Assembly (NCBI GenBank): GCA_002205965.3
Contig: NADL03000185.1
Location: forward strand, 62,001 to 126,000
Direction: 5' to 3'
From: Kappaphycus alvarezii
Taxonomy: Eukaryota > Rhodophyta > Florideophyceae > Gigartinales > Solieriaceae
Length of the DNA: 64,000 bases
Part shown: in pieces, positions 21,735 to 32,749 of the stretch
How the letters are laid out: each line of letters starts with the position of its first letter
Position numbering within the stretch: the stretch's first letter is position 1
The notes under the pieces: generated by a model
Seen by the model: only the letters and a program-made list of their open reading frames with translations
The model's database searches: none
What the model was told of the DNA's origin: nothing
Made by a program: the position numbers and the translations under genes

Positions 21735-22965
21735 TGATAGAATAAACAGGGGATGGTGAGGGATGAGGAGAGAGAATAAAAAGGAGTGTAGGGAAAAAGT
21801 GCGGGTGGAGAAAGGAAACACAAAGGAGCTAGAACGGCAAGGGTGAGGTTGGTGTTGAAATCAAAGGCAAGTCCGTACCTCTTCTTTACTTGAATGAGCT
21901 ACTAAACTACAACTATATACTAATTGCCGGTACTCACTTCGGCTTTGTGAAAGCAAAATGAAAGTAGCAAAATATACATTTGCAGTACTATCTTTGTTGA
22001 TCCTATAGCCTACCCAAGCCAAGATGCCTCAGAATCCCTCATTTGCATGCGCGGGAAATTCATAATTACCAATATTCAAAACGTGTGTAACATTACGTTC
22101 ATGCTAGCCATGCACGTTCTGTTACGTAAACATATAATAAAACAGTCAACCCTTGAATTATGCCTTACGTACCCCGCCTACGCAACTGTAATCTCTCGCC
22201 CTGTAACAAAACCCAAAGGCGGGAACTTAATATATCATGAAAGTAGAAAACAATTTTCGGCGGGCTTGTCTCACTTTGCTACGTAACAGTACGTAAATCT
22301 CATGCAGGCCGTTCAACGTGAATTAAGCCTTACGTGCCATACGTGCAATACTGCAGAAGCAACGTGGCTGCATCAACATACTTTGGCTGCATACTTGTGC
22401 AAGAGTGATTTGTACGCAGCCAGTATAATGCGTATAGTGTAAGCCGTATGCAGCCAGTCCAGGCAACTATAGGATAAATATAGAAACCACTGTTTACTTG
22501 TACACGTACGACACCTATAATAATGTACACGTACGACAGAGAGGAGACAGTACACGTATGCCACCTAGGAGACAGTACACGTATGCCACCCTGTATACGG
22601 TATTTTGAGCGTAGAAGAGAGACAAACCATCAAACAACCATAACATGCCAAGTGTGAGAATACTCCATAATGATCAGCTCAGCTATCGCCACTTGTAGCG
22701 ATATGATGGGCATGGAGGCGTACTTAGCAGCCAATCAGGGGGCAGAATACCAAGTGCTTTGAAAAATGGCAAAATGCGCCGTGATTTTGAGTTGCCTGAA
22801 AATGGGCTTTCGTCCAAGGCAACTTTCGGTTTGGCCCATTTTACACGTGTCCTAGGTGTGGGCGCAGAAGAAGGATGCAACTGGCATTTTCATGCTACAG
22901 GTGTACACGTGTCCAGTGGCAACTAAAAACCATGGGACCGCATGCATTCTATCACTTTTTCAACA
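21735..22965 (-). mobile_element. F1 LTR (LTR10), full length, minus orientation
   Basis: 1231 bp from TGATAGAATAAACAGG to TTTTTCAACA (minus: TGTTGAAAAA...TATCA). It interrupts F2 RNase H on the left, but the right flank is X sequence, not F2. There is no target duplication (CGTCT against ACGGC), so a later rearrangement removed one side. The upstream repeat has two copies of GGAGACAGTACACGTATGCC. Confidence 0.8.
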
Positions 22966-23692
22966 ACGGCAGTTGTGTATGTGATGTACACGTGGTACAG
23001 TAAAACCCTTTAATGCAGTGGTGGACACATACAATACTACTGCTACATGAGGAAATGTACTTCGTACTGTACATTGTACTGTACCTAGTACTGTACTACG
23101 TACTGTACTTGAGTTTGTACAGTAGGAGTCTGTTATGGCAATAATGTCATGACTCCTAGAAAGAGGTATTTGAATTTATATTGTGTATGAGGATTCTAAT
23201 TATGGGTAAAGATTGTCCGACTGCATCAAAAAAATCCCTTACATGATTTTATGATGCGTACGAGGATTCTAGTTATGATATTGCTTTGTCCGACTGCATC
23301 CAAAAATCAGTTGTGTGATTCCATCATACCTATGATGTTTCTAGTTATGATCATGTTTTGTCCGACTGTATCCAAAAACAGTTATGTGAATCTATTATAT
23401 GTATGACGGATTGAGTCCGTTATTGTTGTATAACGGAATTCGGTTCCGATGAGTTTGCAAAAATAAGGTGCTGTATGGGTGTGTGTATTGGCCAAACTGT
23501 TTAGACAAATTTGACAGCTTTGGAAATAGTTCTAAAAATGCCCCTACTGGATGTTATTACCGGGCCGATATCTTTGAATCCGCTCAAATGACTCAGTTGA
23601 GGGGGTTTTGTTAATGGACACAGAGAGCTAGTGAGTAGTTGTAGGTTGTAATTAAGGTCAGAATTTTAGAGTACCAAGGAAAGTCTGGGCAG
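22966..23692 (-). mobile_element. X element copy E (inverted, truncated)
   Basis: Begins at ACGGCAGTTGTGTATGTGAT inside the X interior, contains repeat units with GTCCGACTGCAT or GTCCGACTGTAT (about 23215, 23288 and 23360), then CGGTTCCGATGAG, and ends near GTCTGGGCAG. Both inverted repeats are missing. It is close in sequence to copy D. Confidence 0.6.
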
Positions 23693-25486
23693 AATGAATA
23701 GCTATGAATAGAATGCCACCAAGAGGCTTGGTGAGTGTATCTGTGGGCATATCCGTAAACGGTACGTGAAACAGTGAAACAATGTTTTTGAATCAAAGCA
23801 TCTCGGACAAAGTGATATGATATGTCAATGTGCTTGTTTCGCCTGTTCACACTCTCGTTACCCGTAAATGCTATTGTACCAGCAATATCACACCAGATTG
23901 TAAAGGTGCTGTCTTTCGACTTTCCTAAGGAGTCTGCAAGAAGACACCTGAGCCAAGCTTCCTCTTTGCAAGACTCACACAATGCAATATACTCTGCTTC
24001 GCATGTGGACTTTGCAACGACCGTTTGTCTCCTAGAAGACCAACTAATAGCCCCCCAACACATTTTGAACACATATCCACTGGTGGATTTTCTCGAGTCC
24101 AAGCAACCACCCCAGTCTGCATCGCTGAAGACCTCTAGAGTTTGCACTGGGAGATTTCTATATATAACTACACCTACTGAGAGCGTTCGTTTGATGTAAC
24201 TCTGAACTCGTTTGGCTGCTTGCCAGTGGTCCTCGCGAGGGCTCTCACAATGCTGGGACAGTTTTTCCACGACATAGGCAAATTTAGACAGGAATTTACC
24301 ATAAGAAACATTAAGCAGCCAAAAATCTGTCGATATGGTACATCGCAATACGGGCTATTTGACGTTTCAGGGTGTAATCCTTGTTCCATCGAATTCCTCA
24401 CAGAATTACAGCTAACCATACCGAAACGTTTCAAGATTAACTTGGCATACTCTGTCTGCAAGATACAGATCAGTGTAGAGACCCTTCTTCTTTTTTTTCA
24501 TGTCCAATGTACTTTTTGGCTTCGCCTAAATCTTTCATCTCAAATCTTTTGTTCTGCTCACCTTTCATCCAGGTCACAGCCTCCAGGTCACTACCGGCAA
24601 TGAGCAAGTCATCGACATATAGAGCAATCAGCATAACGCCTTTTTCTGATATGTTTGTATATACACAGGCGTCACTTCTCGTAGTCCTGAAGCCAGGCGT
24701 GTGGATAAGGAAATCATCTATCTTTTGTGCCATTGCCGACTCGCTTGCTTAAGAACGTAGATAGCCTGACAAGATTGCAAACATGGTTGGGCTTGGAAGA
24801 GTCAACGCCTCCTTCAGGCTGCTGCATATAAATAGCCTCTTCTAAGTCACCGTTCAGAAAGGCCATGATCACGTCCATTTGATGAAGCTCTAAATCGAAG
24901 TGGGCTACAACGGCCAGCAACAATCGATTTGTTGTGAATTTGATCACCGGCGCAAAGTATCTGGGTAATCAACCCCCTCAATTTGTTGGAAGCCCTGCAC
25001 AATCAGGCGACCCTTTTCCTTTTGAATCAATTTGCCGTTATCGTCTGGTATGTCCTTTACAGTGAAAACCCAGCGAGAAAGGTGAATATTGGAGTGTTCT
25101 GCTTGTGAAAATAGTGCCCAGGGTTTGTTTTTGCGTTGGGCTTCTAGCTGCTTATCAATCGCTTTCTGCCAAAACGTTGGTTGTGGTCCACTCATCATCT
25201 CTTTAAAGTAGTTCGGTACATTGATGTCGCCACAGAAAGTGTGTAAGTAAACTGGTCCCCACCAGATCTGTCCACCACTGTCGAAGTGGGCGTCGTGAAC
25301 GAGTGGAGCGGCGAGGGTCCACATCACTGCGACCACCTTCTTGCTCACCACTCACTTCTTCTGGTTCCAAATTCTCATTAGTTGAGTCCGGTTCAATACC
25401 TTGACTTTGAAAGTATTCAACCTCCAATGGTGAACCTGTCTCAATACCATGTTCATTACAACCATTAGATGTTCCAGATTCAATTG
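23693..25486 (-). pseudogene. F2 pol fragment: linker, reverse transcriptase and RNase H
   Basis: Reading from 25486 down: the polar integrase-RT linker with a run R-R-S-T-R-S-R-R-P, then RT ([24 protein letters not shown] near 24860; L-Y-V-D-D-L near 24620 with both aspartates). RNase H follows (SDADWGGCLDSRKSTSGYVF near 24100, STCEAEYIAL, NRRNKHIDI), then the end D-T-L-T-K-P-L-G-G near 23735. Frames change at least three times (about 24950, 24700 and 24470). RT and RNase H motifs are kept but the frames are broken. The left end abuts X copy E and the right end is cut by the F3 LTR. Confidence 0.75.
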
Positions 25487-25895
25487 TTGGACAAGGAGAA
25501 GGGAGACAGGCGAAAGCGGACGAAAGAGAGCGAGAGGAGGGAGAGGGAACGAGTGCAGAGAGAGAAAGCAATAGAAGAGAAAGAGTGAGCGACCAAGGAG
25601 AAGAGTTGAGAGAAGGGAAAGTGGTCAAGAGAGGACTGAGACCATGGCTTTTATAGACTCCAGGTCGAGTCGGCGTGTGCTCTGGCACGACCAGTGGAAG
25701 TTTCCAGAAGCCATGTAGACGACAGTGAAAAATAACCCTAAACCTATCTGAGCTGATCTGAAAGAGATCACCTCAAGCTCACAGCACAGTACAGTGCATA
25801 CACGTAACGGTCAAGATCTAGATTGAACAGTAAAGTACACTAAAGTACAGTATTTGTCCCGCATACATTGTCAGTAAGCTATAATTGCAACGACA
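25487..25895 (-). mobile_element. F3 LTR, 409 bp, minus orientation
   Basis: On the minus strand it starts TGTCGTTGCAATTATAGC and ends CTCCTTGTCCAACA, the TG...CA form. A purine tract GAGGGGGCG lies just upstream (25896-25904). Its purine-rich plus-strand side (25500-25620) is one long GA-rich tract. It sits inside F2 pol, so F3 inserted after F2. The F3 5' LTR is not in the window because the element is cut at 29722. Confidence 0.75.
25647..25656 (-). promoter_or_regulatory. TATA box of the F3 LTR
   Basis: The minus strand reads CTATAAAAGCC about 240 bases into the LTR, a good TATA box for element transcription. Seen only as a motif. Confidence 0.5.
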
Positions 25896-26464
25896 CGCCC
25901 CCTCAAACTAGAATTGACCATGATAACGCCTCTTAGACCTAGAGCAATCAAGTGTTACTTAGATGTGAGCGAACAATGCCTAATTTATTCCAAAATCTTT
26001 CAAATTTCTCTCCAAGCAAAGGTTTTGTCAGAATGTCAGAGATTTGATCCTCCGTTCGACAATGTGACGAGTGGACCTTATTTGCTGCCACGGCCTCACG
26101 AAAAAAGTGTTATCGAATATCAATATGTTTGTTGCGCTCGTTAATGGATTGGTTCTTGGCAGAGCTGATAGATCCTGAGTTATCAACGAAGATTGAAGTC
26201 GGAGTTGGATGATTTGAGCCCAGTATTTCAGACAAAACGTTGGACAACCATATTGCCTCCTTGGACGCAGTCCAAATGGAAATGTACCCTGCTTCACACG
26301 ACGACAGCGCAACACATCCTTGCTTCTTCGAGCGCCACGAAATGGGGTCTCCAGATATCACGAAAACGTAGCTTTCCGTCGACTTGCGAGTTGTTCGACA
26401 GCCGGCCCAATCGGAATCGCTGTAACAGATGATGATTGGAGCAGAAGAGGAACTGAAACAGATT
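25896..26464 (-). pseudogene. F3 RNase H, C-terminal part
   Basis: On the minus strand: SDADWAGCRTTRKSTESYVF near 26430, ALSSCEAGYIS (usual E-A-E-Y changed to E-A-G-Y, one acidic residue lost), IFVDNSGSISSA and NERNKHIDIRYHF near 26110, then a terminal D-I-L-T-K-P-L motif near 26020. The solo F1 LTR at 26470-27694 splits it from the rest of pol; without that LTR the F3 sequence is continuous apart from the duplicated CCGAG. Confidence 0.65.
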
Positions 26465-26469
26465 CCGAG

Positions 26470-27694
26470 TGTTGAAAAAGTGATAGAATGTATGCGATCC
26501 CATGGTTTTTAGTTGCCACCTGGACACGTGTACACTTGTAGAATGAAAATGCGAGTTGCACCCTTCTCCGGTGTGTACATTTATGATACGTGTAAAATGG
26601 GCCAAACGGAAAGGTGCCTGGACGAAAGCCCATTTTGGGCAACTCAAAATCACGGCACATTTTGCCATTTTTGAAACCACTTTGTATTCTGCCCTCTGAT
26701 TGGTTGCTAGATACGCCTCCATACCCCTCATATTGCTACAAGTGGCGATAGCTGAGCTGACATTGTGGAGCTTTCTGACACTTGGCATGTTAAGGTGGTT
26801 GAGGGGTTTGTCTCTCTTCTAGGCTCAAAATACCGTATACAGGGTGGCATACGTATACTGTCTCCTAGGTGGTACGTGTACTGTCTCCTCTCTGTCGTGC
26901 GTGTACATTATATATAGGTGTCGTACGTGTGCAAGTAAACAGTGGTTTCTATACATATCCTATAGTTGCCTGGACTGGCTGCATACGGCTTACACTATAC
27001 TCATTATACTGGCAGCGTACAAATCAGCCATGCACAAGTATGCAGCCAAAGTATGTTGATGCAGCCACGTTGCTTCTACAGTATTGCACGTATGGCACGT
27101 AAGGCTTAAGTCACGTTGAATGGCCTGCATGAGATTTACGTACTTTTACGTAGCAAAGTGAGACAAGCCCGCCAAAAATTTTTTCTACTCTCACGATATA
27201 TTAGGTTCCCGCCTTTGGGATTTGTTACAGGGCGAGAGATTACAGTTGCGTAGGCGGGTACGTAAGGCATAATTCACGGGTTGACTGTTTATTATATGTT
27301 TACGGAACAGAACGTGCATGGCTAGCATGAACGTAATGTTACACACGTTTTGGATATTGGTAATTATGAATTTCCCGCGCATGCAAATGAGGGATTCTGA
27401 GGCATCTTGGCTTGGGTAGGCTATAGGATCAACAAAGATAGTACTGCAAATGTATATTTTGCTACTTTCATTTTGCTTTCACAAAGCCGAAGTGAGTACC
27501 GGCAATTATTATATAGTTGTAGTTTAGTAGCTCATTCAAGTAAAGAAGAGGTACGGACTTGCCTTTGATTTCAACACCAACCTCACCCTTGCCGTTCTAG
27601 CTCCTTTGTGTTTCCTTTCTCCACCCGCACTTTTTCCCTACACTCCTTTTTATTCTCTCTCTTCATCCCTCACCATACCCTGTTTCACCTATCA
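26470..27694 (+). mobile_element. Solo F1 LTR (LTR11) with CCGAG target duplication
   Basis: 1225 bp from TGTTGAAAAAGTGATAG to TTTCACCTATCA. The same five bases, CCGAG, stand directly before (26465-26469) and after (27695-27699). This fixes the LTR ends for F1 and shows 5-bp target duplication, normal for Ty1/copia. Loss of the interior came from LTR-LTR recombination. Confidence 0.9.
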
Positions 27695-27699
27695 CCGAG

Positions 27700-28885
27700 G
27701 TCACTAGTTCCCTTGAGATAGCGATAAACTCGCTTTGTGGCTTTCCAGTGGCTTTTCAGAGGCTTCTTGCAGTGTTGTGAAAGCTTACCGATATCGAAAC
27801 CAATGTACGGGCGAGTGCACACCATTAAATGTATAAGACTTCCGATTGCGGAGCGATAAGGTATCGATGGGAAAGATCAGCTTCTGAGTTGCTGGCCATG
27901 CCTCCGTTTGAGATAACCATAGGGGCGTCAACGAGCTTGGCGGTGGCCATGTTGAATCTTTCAAGTATTTTCCCCGTGCAAGATTTCTGGTAGAGATGTA
28001 ACGTCCTTGTTGAACGGTTGCGAGTAACTTGGATTCCAAGGAACTCTTTGACGGGCCCCAGATCCTTTATCCTGAATTGACTCTTCAATTCAGTCTTGAT
28101 GTTTTCCAGAGTAACTCGATCGTTTCCAGCAATGAGAAGGTCATCCACGTACAGAATATTTATGGAGATCGAAGAGCCCTGTCGAGAGACATAAAGGCAG
28201 GGCTCATGAGGATTACTCATATAATGAAGTTCTGCGGTTAAAAGTTCATGAATCTTGGCATACGACTGACGTGGAGCCTGTGTAAGCCCATACAGGGCCA
28301 ATTGAAGCGGGCATACGAGATTAGGCCTGGCTGGGTCGCGAAATCCGGATGGAACTTCCATGAATATTTCCTTTCCAACCCCCATTAAGAAACGCGGTCA
28401 CAACATTCATTTGGTCCCATTCAAGGTCGAAGAAGCTTGTGATGCAGAGAAATAATCGTAGGGCAGTGAGAGAAACTACAGAAGCATAGGTTTATTGTAT
28501 TCGAGACCTGGAACTTGTCGAAATCCTTCGGCGACTATGCGGACTTTGGGACCAACGTCTGGTTTCACTCGGAAAACGTACCGGCAAGGAATGAAGTGCA
28601 TCCCTGGCTTTCGCGGGACAAGCTCGAACGTTCCATTCTCTCGTATAGATTCATTCTTCCGTTTTGATTCCAGGCATCCAAAAGTAGACGTTCTCTGAAG
28701 AAGTAGCTTCCTCATATGATGCTGGGATACCAGTAGAGACAAAAACGGTTTCTGCAATGAGCGAGACATCTTCAGAGAACCTGGAGAGCCACCACCTGCA
28801 AGGCTTCTTCGCAATCCGATATGAGCGACGGGGAGCAGGAGTAGGAGTATCCGGGCTGGATTAGACTGGGTTCGCATTCTCATTC
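27700..28885 (-). pseudogene. F3 reverse transcriptase, including an open segment 27825-28385
   Basis: The best frame is 27825-28385 (186 codons). It has GLTQAPRQSYAKI, the core motif I-L-Y-V-D-D-L near residue 77-83 with both aspartates, and K-D-L-G-P-V-K-E-F-L-G-I-Q. Upstream, in 28476-28883, the RT start has N-G-T-F-E-L-V-P and P-C-R-Y-V-F-R-V-K. A frameshift between the two, near 28390-28480, destroys the first catalytic region (only weakly visible as QMNVVTAFLNGGW). F3 is clearly a different family from F1 and F2: its RT has L-Y-V-D-D-L-L-I-A-G-N-D. Confidence 0.7.
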
Positions 28886-29721
28886 TCAGCTTGTTCGGTC
28901 CCAGAAGGTGAGTCGATCAGCAGATCCTTGGAAGTGCGATCGCTGCCCATGGGTTTCGTGTTCCCTTCCATGAGGTCGTCGAGAAAGCTTGAGCAGTTGT
29001 GATCTTGCGGAGAATTCGAAGATTCGTCAAATGTGACGTCCCGGAAATAACCATTTTCTCAGCTGCAATGTCCCAGAGCTTGTATCCCTTACTTTGGGTT
29101 GAGTACCCCATCATCTGTGCCTCGCGAGACCTGGGATCCAACTTCTTGAGACCCTTCTTAGGAATCACGTACCACCATTGCGCACCGAACACTCGCAGAT
29201 GGGAGATATCTGGTACTGTTCCATTCCAAAGTTGATAAGGAGTAGTATTTGTGAGCAGGGAACTGGATGTAACCCGATTTAGTACATACACGGCGGTAGA
29301 AGGCGCTTCAGCCCAGAAGTGATTTGGAAGGGACATGTGATACAGCATTGATCGGACCATATTGAGAAGGGTTCGGTTCATTCGTTCAGCTGTTCCATTT
29401 TGATGAGGAGTATGAGCCACTGTAAGCTGGTGTCGAGTACCTTGTGCCTCCAGGAAGTTCTTGAATGCTGTAGATAGATGTTCTCCTCCGTTGTCCGACC
29501 GTAAAGCCTTTAACAGATGCTTATCGTTCTCGAATGGGATTTCGGTGTCATGGAACTCAAGTACGTGAATAGCTTCTGGAGACTGACTCGTGTGTTTTTC
29601 TGCGAAGCCCTCATACTTCTTGAAGCACTCCCAAAGTTTAGATTTGTGAGTGCTTGGATAGGCTACTGTCCATTTGGAATTGTCATCAATGAAAGACACG
29701 AAGTACCGCGCCCACCGAGAG
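28886..29721 (-). pseudogene. F3 integrase core, cut by LTR1
   Basis: The minus frame open from the LTR1 border to 28917 shows Y-F-V-S-F-I-D-D-N-S-K-W, LRSDNGGEHLSTAF with the second catalytic aspartate, and HTPHQNGTAERMNRTL with the catalytic glutamate. F-W-A-E-A-P-S-T-A-V-Y-V-L-N-R follows, then REAQMMGYSTQSKGYKLWD. The first catalytic aspartate (H-S-D-x-x-G-P type) and the zinc finger lie beyond the cut at 29722. The frame is otherwise undamaged over about 260 codons, so this family looks fairly young. Confidence 0.75.
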
Positions 29722-30924
29722 TGATAGAAGAAAAGGGGATTGGAAGGGATGAGGAGAGAGAATGAAAAGTAATGTAGGGAAGGAGTGCAGGTGGAGAAGG
29801 GAACAGAAAGAAGATAGAACGGCCAGGGTGAGGATGGTGTTGAGATCAAAGGCAAGTCAGTACCTCTTTTTATTTGGATGAGCTATTAGACTACAACTAT
29901 ATACTGTTTGCCGGTACTCACTTCGGCTTTGTGAAAGCAAAAATGAAAGTAGCAAAATCTACATTTGCAGTACTATCTTTGATGATCCTATAGCCTACCC
30001 AAGCCAAGATGCCTCAGAATCCCTCATTTGCATGCGCGGAAATTCATAATTACCAATATTCAAAACGTGTGTAACATTACGTTCATGCTAGCCATGCACG
30101 TTCTGTTACGTAAACATATAATAAAACAGTCAACCCGTGAATTATGCCTTACGTACCCCGCCTACGCAACTGTAATCTCTCGCCCTGTAACAAATCCCAA
30201 AGGCGGGAACTCAATATATCGTGAGAGTAGAAAACAATTTTTGGCAGGCTTGTCTCACTTTGCTACGTAACAGTACGTAAATCTCATGCAGGCCATTCAA
30301 TGTGACTTAAACCTTACGTGCCATACGTGCAATACTGTAGAAGCAACGTGGCTGCATCCACATATTTTGGCTGCATACTTGTGCAAGAGTGATTTGTACG
30401 CAGCCAGTATAATGCGTATAGTGTAAGCCGTATGCAGCCAGTCCAGGCAACTATAGGATAAATATAGAAACCACTGTTTACTTGTACACGTACGACACCT
30501 ATAATAATGTACACGTACGACAGAGAGGAGACAGTACACGTATGCCACCTGTATACGGTATTTTGAGCCTAGAAGAGAGACAAACCCTCAACCAACCTTA
30601 ACATGCCAAGTGTCAGAAAGCTCCACAATGATCAGCTCAGCTATCGCCACTTGTAGCGATATGAGGGGCATGGAGGCGTATTTAGCAGCCAATCAGAGGG
30701 CAGAATACCAAGTGGTTTCAAAAATAGCAAAATGCGCCGTGATTTTGAGTTGCCCGAAAATGGGCTTTCGTCCCAGGCAACTTTCGGTTTGGCCCATTTT
30801 ACATGTGCCATAGGTGTGCACACCGAAGAACGGTGCAACTCGCATTGTCATGCTACAAGTTTACACGTGTCCAGGTGGCAACTAAAAACCATGGGATCGC
30901 ATGCATTCTATCACTTTTTCAACA
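29722..30924 (-). mobile_element. F1 LTR1: 3' LTR of the minus-strand array
   Basis: 1203 bp from TGATAGAAGAAAAGGGG to TTTTTCAACA. The left flank GAGAG would be the target duplication of the whole F1 array; its partner should lie beyond LTR7 but is lost there. It cuts F3 integrase, so F1 is the youngest family here. Confidence 0.85.
29898..29905 (-). promoter_or_regulatory. Possible TATA box of the F1 LTR
   Basis: The minus strand reads AGTATATAG about 1.02 kb into the 1.2-kb LTR, leaving about 170 bases for R and U5. The same motif is in the other F1 LTRs. Motif evidence only. Confidence 0.35.
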
Positions 30925-31049
30925 CTCCCCTCGATCACATTGTTTTTTAGATTAATTTATGCTCCCGCTTCCTACCCATTACAATCAGTCTAACAAGTTT
31001 TGTCATCTGAACTCGTCCTAGTGGTTTCGTCAAGGCGTCAGCAACATTT

Positions 31050-32081
31050 TCACTTTTGGCACGTACAGCAAATCCACCTTTTTCGCACAACTGCATCTCT
31101 TACAAAGTGGTATGCAATATCAATGTGCTTGTTGCGTCTGTTGGTGCTTTCGTTTCGAGCGAGCTCCATAGCCCCCTGGTTATCGCTGTATATTGTAGTA
31201 GCATGATCAATTCCAAGTGCTTTCACGCCCAGCGATGTCCAGGTTTCAAGGATATCCCGAACGACACGTCTCAGCCATATTGCCTCTTTACTTGCTGCAG
31301 TTAACGAAATGTATTCGGCCTCACATGACGAAGCTGCGACAACCGTTTGCTTTCGCGAGCACCAACTTACCCCACCTCCTGCCATACACAACACGAAACC
31401 ACTCGTCGATTTGCGATCGGACACATCTCCGGCCCAATCCGAATCGCAGTGTGCAGACAAGCCCAGCTCAGCATTCCCTTGGAACAAAAGACCTAAATCT
31501 TTGGTCCCACCAAGATATTTTAAAACTCTTTTTACTGCTAACCAATGCTTCTCTCTTGGTTCCTCGCAAACACGTGCAAGTTTACCCACCGCATAAGATA
31601 TATCAGGTCGTGTTCCAACAGACAAATACATGAGAGCTCCAATAGCGCTCCTGTATGGAGCATCTGTCCGAGCATCATTACCCGTATATCCCGACCGATC
31701 CACGTTCAACTCGTCAGTGTTAATATTCATAGGATTTTGAACAGGTCTACAATTCTGCATTCCAAATCGCTCTAGAACGCTGTCTACAAACCGTGGCTGG
31801 GATAAACACAAGGAGCGTTCGGATCTCCGGCGAGAAATTTCAAGGCCAACAACCATTTTCGCCTCTCCCAAATCTTTCATTTCGAAACGGCGGTTCAGCT
31901 CCCCCTTCATCCATGCAATAGCCTCCACGTTGTTTCCTGCAAGCAGCAAGTCATCAACATACAGGAGGATAATCATGATTGAGTCGGAGGTTGGGTCAAA
32001 TTTTACATAGACACAGGGGTCATTAGTGCTACTTTTGAACTTGAGCCCATCAACAAGAAAGTCATCGATTTTTGCTGCCAC
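31050..32081 (-). CDS. F1 interior 1: RT palm and RNase H, open segment
   Basis: 343 codons. The RT core motif L-Y-V-D-D-L-L-L-A-G is near residues 40-49 with both aspartates, followed by KDLGEAKMVVGLEISRR. RNase H shows C-D-S-D-W-A-G-D-V-S-D-R-K-S, SSCEAEYISL and T-I-Y-S-D-N-Q-G-A, so its acidic residues are present. The natural C-terminus (A-D-A-L-T-K-P-L, seen in interior 2) is lost by a frameshift near 31060, giving a foreign last 11 residues. The upstream frame is broken near 32080. It would be part of one gag-pol polyprotein, so the ATG is not the true start. Confidence 0.8.
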   Translation of the reverse strand: MAAKIDDFLVDGLKFKSSTNDPCVYVKFDPTSDSIMIILLYVDDLLLAGNNVEAIAWMKGELNRRFEMKDLGEAKMVVGLEISRRRSERSLCLSQPRFVDSVLERFGMQNCRPVQNPMNINTDELNVDRSGYTGNDARTDAPYRSAIGALMYLSVGTRPDISYAVGKLARVCEEPREKHWLAVKRVLKYLGGTKDLGLLFQGNAELGLSAHCDSDWAGDVSDRKSTSGFVLCMAGGGVSWCSRKQTVVAASSCEAEYISLTAASKEAIWLRRVVRDILETWTSLGVKALGIDHATTIYSDNQGAMELARNESTNRRNKHIDIAYHFVRDAVVRKRWICCTCQK

Positions 32082-32749
32082 CGCCTATGTGCCTGTTTCA
32101 AACCATACAAGGCCTTCAGAAACTTGCAGACATGATTCGGTTTCGAGGTGTCTTTAAACCCAACCGGCTGCTCATGTACACGTCCTCTTCCACATCACCG
32201 TTCAGAAATGCCGTTTTGACGTCCATTTGATGCAGCTCCAGATCCTGATGCGCAACAAGTGCCAAAAGCCCGAATTGACGAGAGCTTCACGACAGGGGCG
32301 TATGTCTCATTACAATCTACCCCTTTGACCTGTTGGAATCCACGAGCGACAAGACGCGCCTTCGATTTTCGAGAAAAGCCACGTTGGAGTCCTGGGCATC
32401 TTTTATTGCAAACACCCATTTTGGAGTCAGAATATTTGAGGCCTCCAAACGTGGGACTAACTTCCATGTTTTGTTCCGAATGATCGAGTCTCGCTCGGAC
32501 TCGATGGCAGACTTCCAAAAGTCTGCGTCCGGACCTGTCGCCGCGTGTCGGTACGAGATGTTGACAACATTTGTGACGAGAGCCGTGTCATTAGGTGTCA
32601 AGGATATATTGGACCTCCACCAAGCATTTGGGGCCCTTCGAGTCCTCTCAGATCTCCGTGGAGCTACATTTACATCAGGGTGCTCAGGGCTTTCGTTACC
32701 TGTACCAACGTTTTCAGCGACCGTCGGGTCGTTTCCAGCATTAGCATGG
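32082..32749 (-). pseudogene. F1 interior 1: RT N-terminal half, frameshifted
   Basis: In alternating frames: SERTRRAPNAWWRSNI (linker), S-I-I-R-N-K-T-W-K-L-V-P, LTPKWVFAIKDAQDS, K-A-R-L-V-A-R-G-F-Q-Q-V-K-G-V-D and [18 protein letters not shown] text near 32210-32240. Small deletions near 32165, 32265 and 32380 break it. Confidence 0.7.

Noticed and set aside
21735..22965. LTR10 as a clean solo LTR
   Set aside because: Flanking five bases differ (CGTCT and ACGGC) and the right flank is X and not F2, so it is a rearranged remnant.
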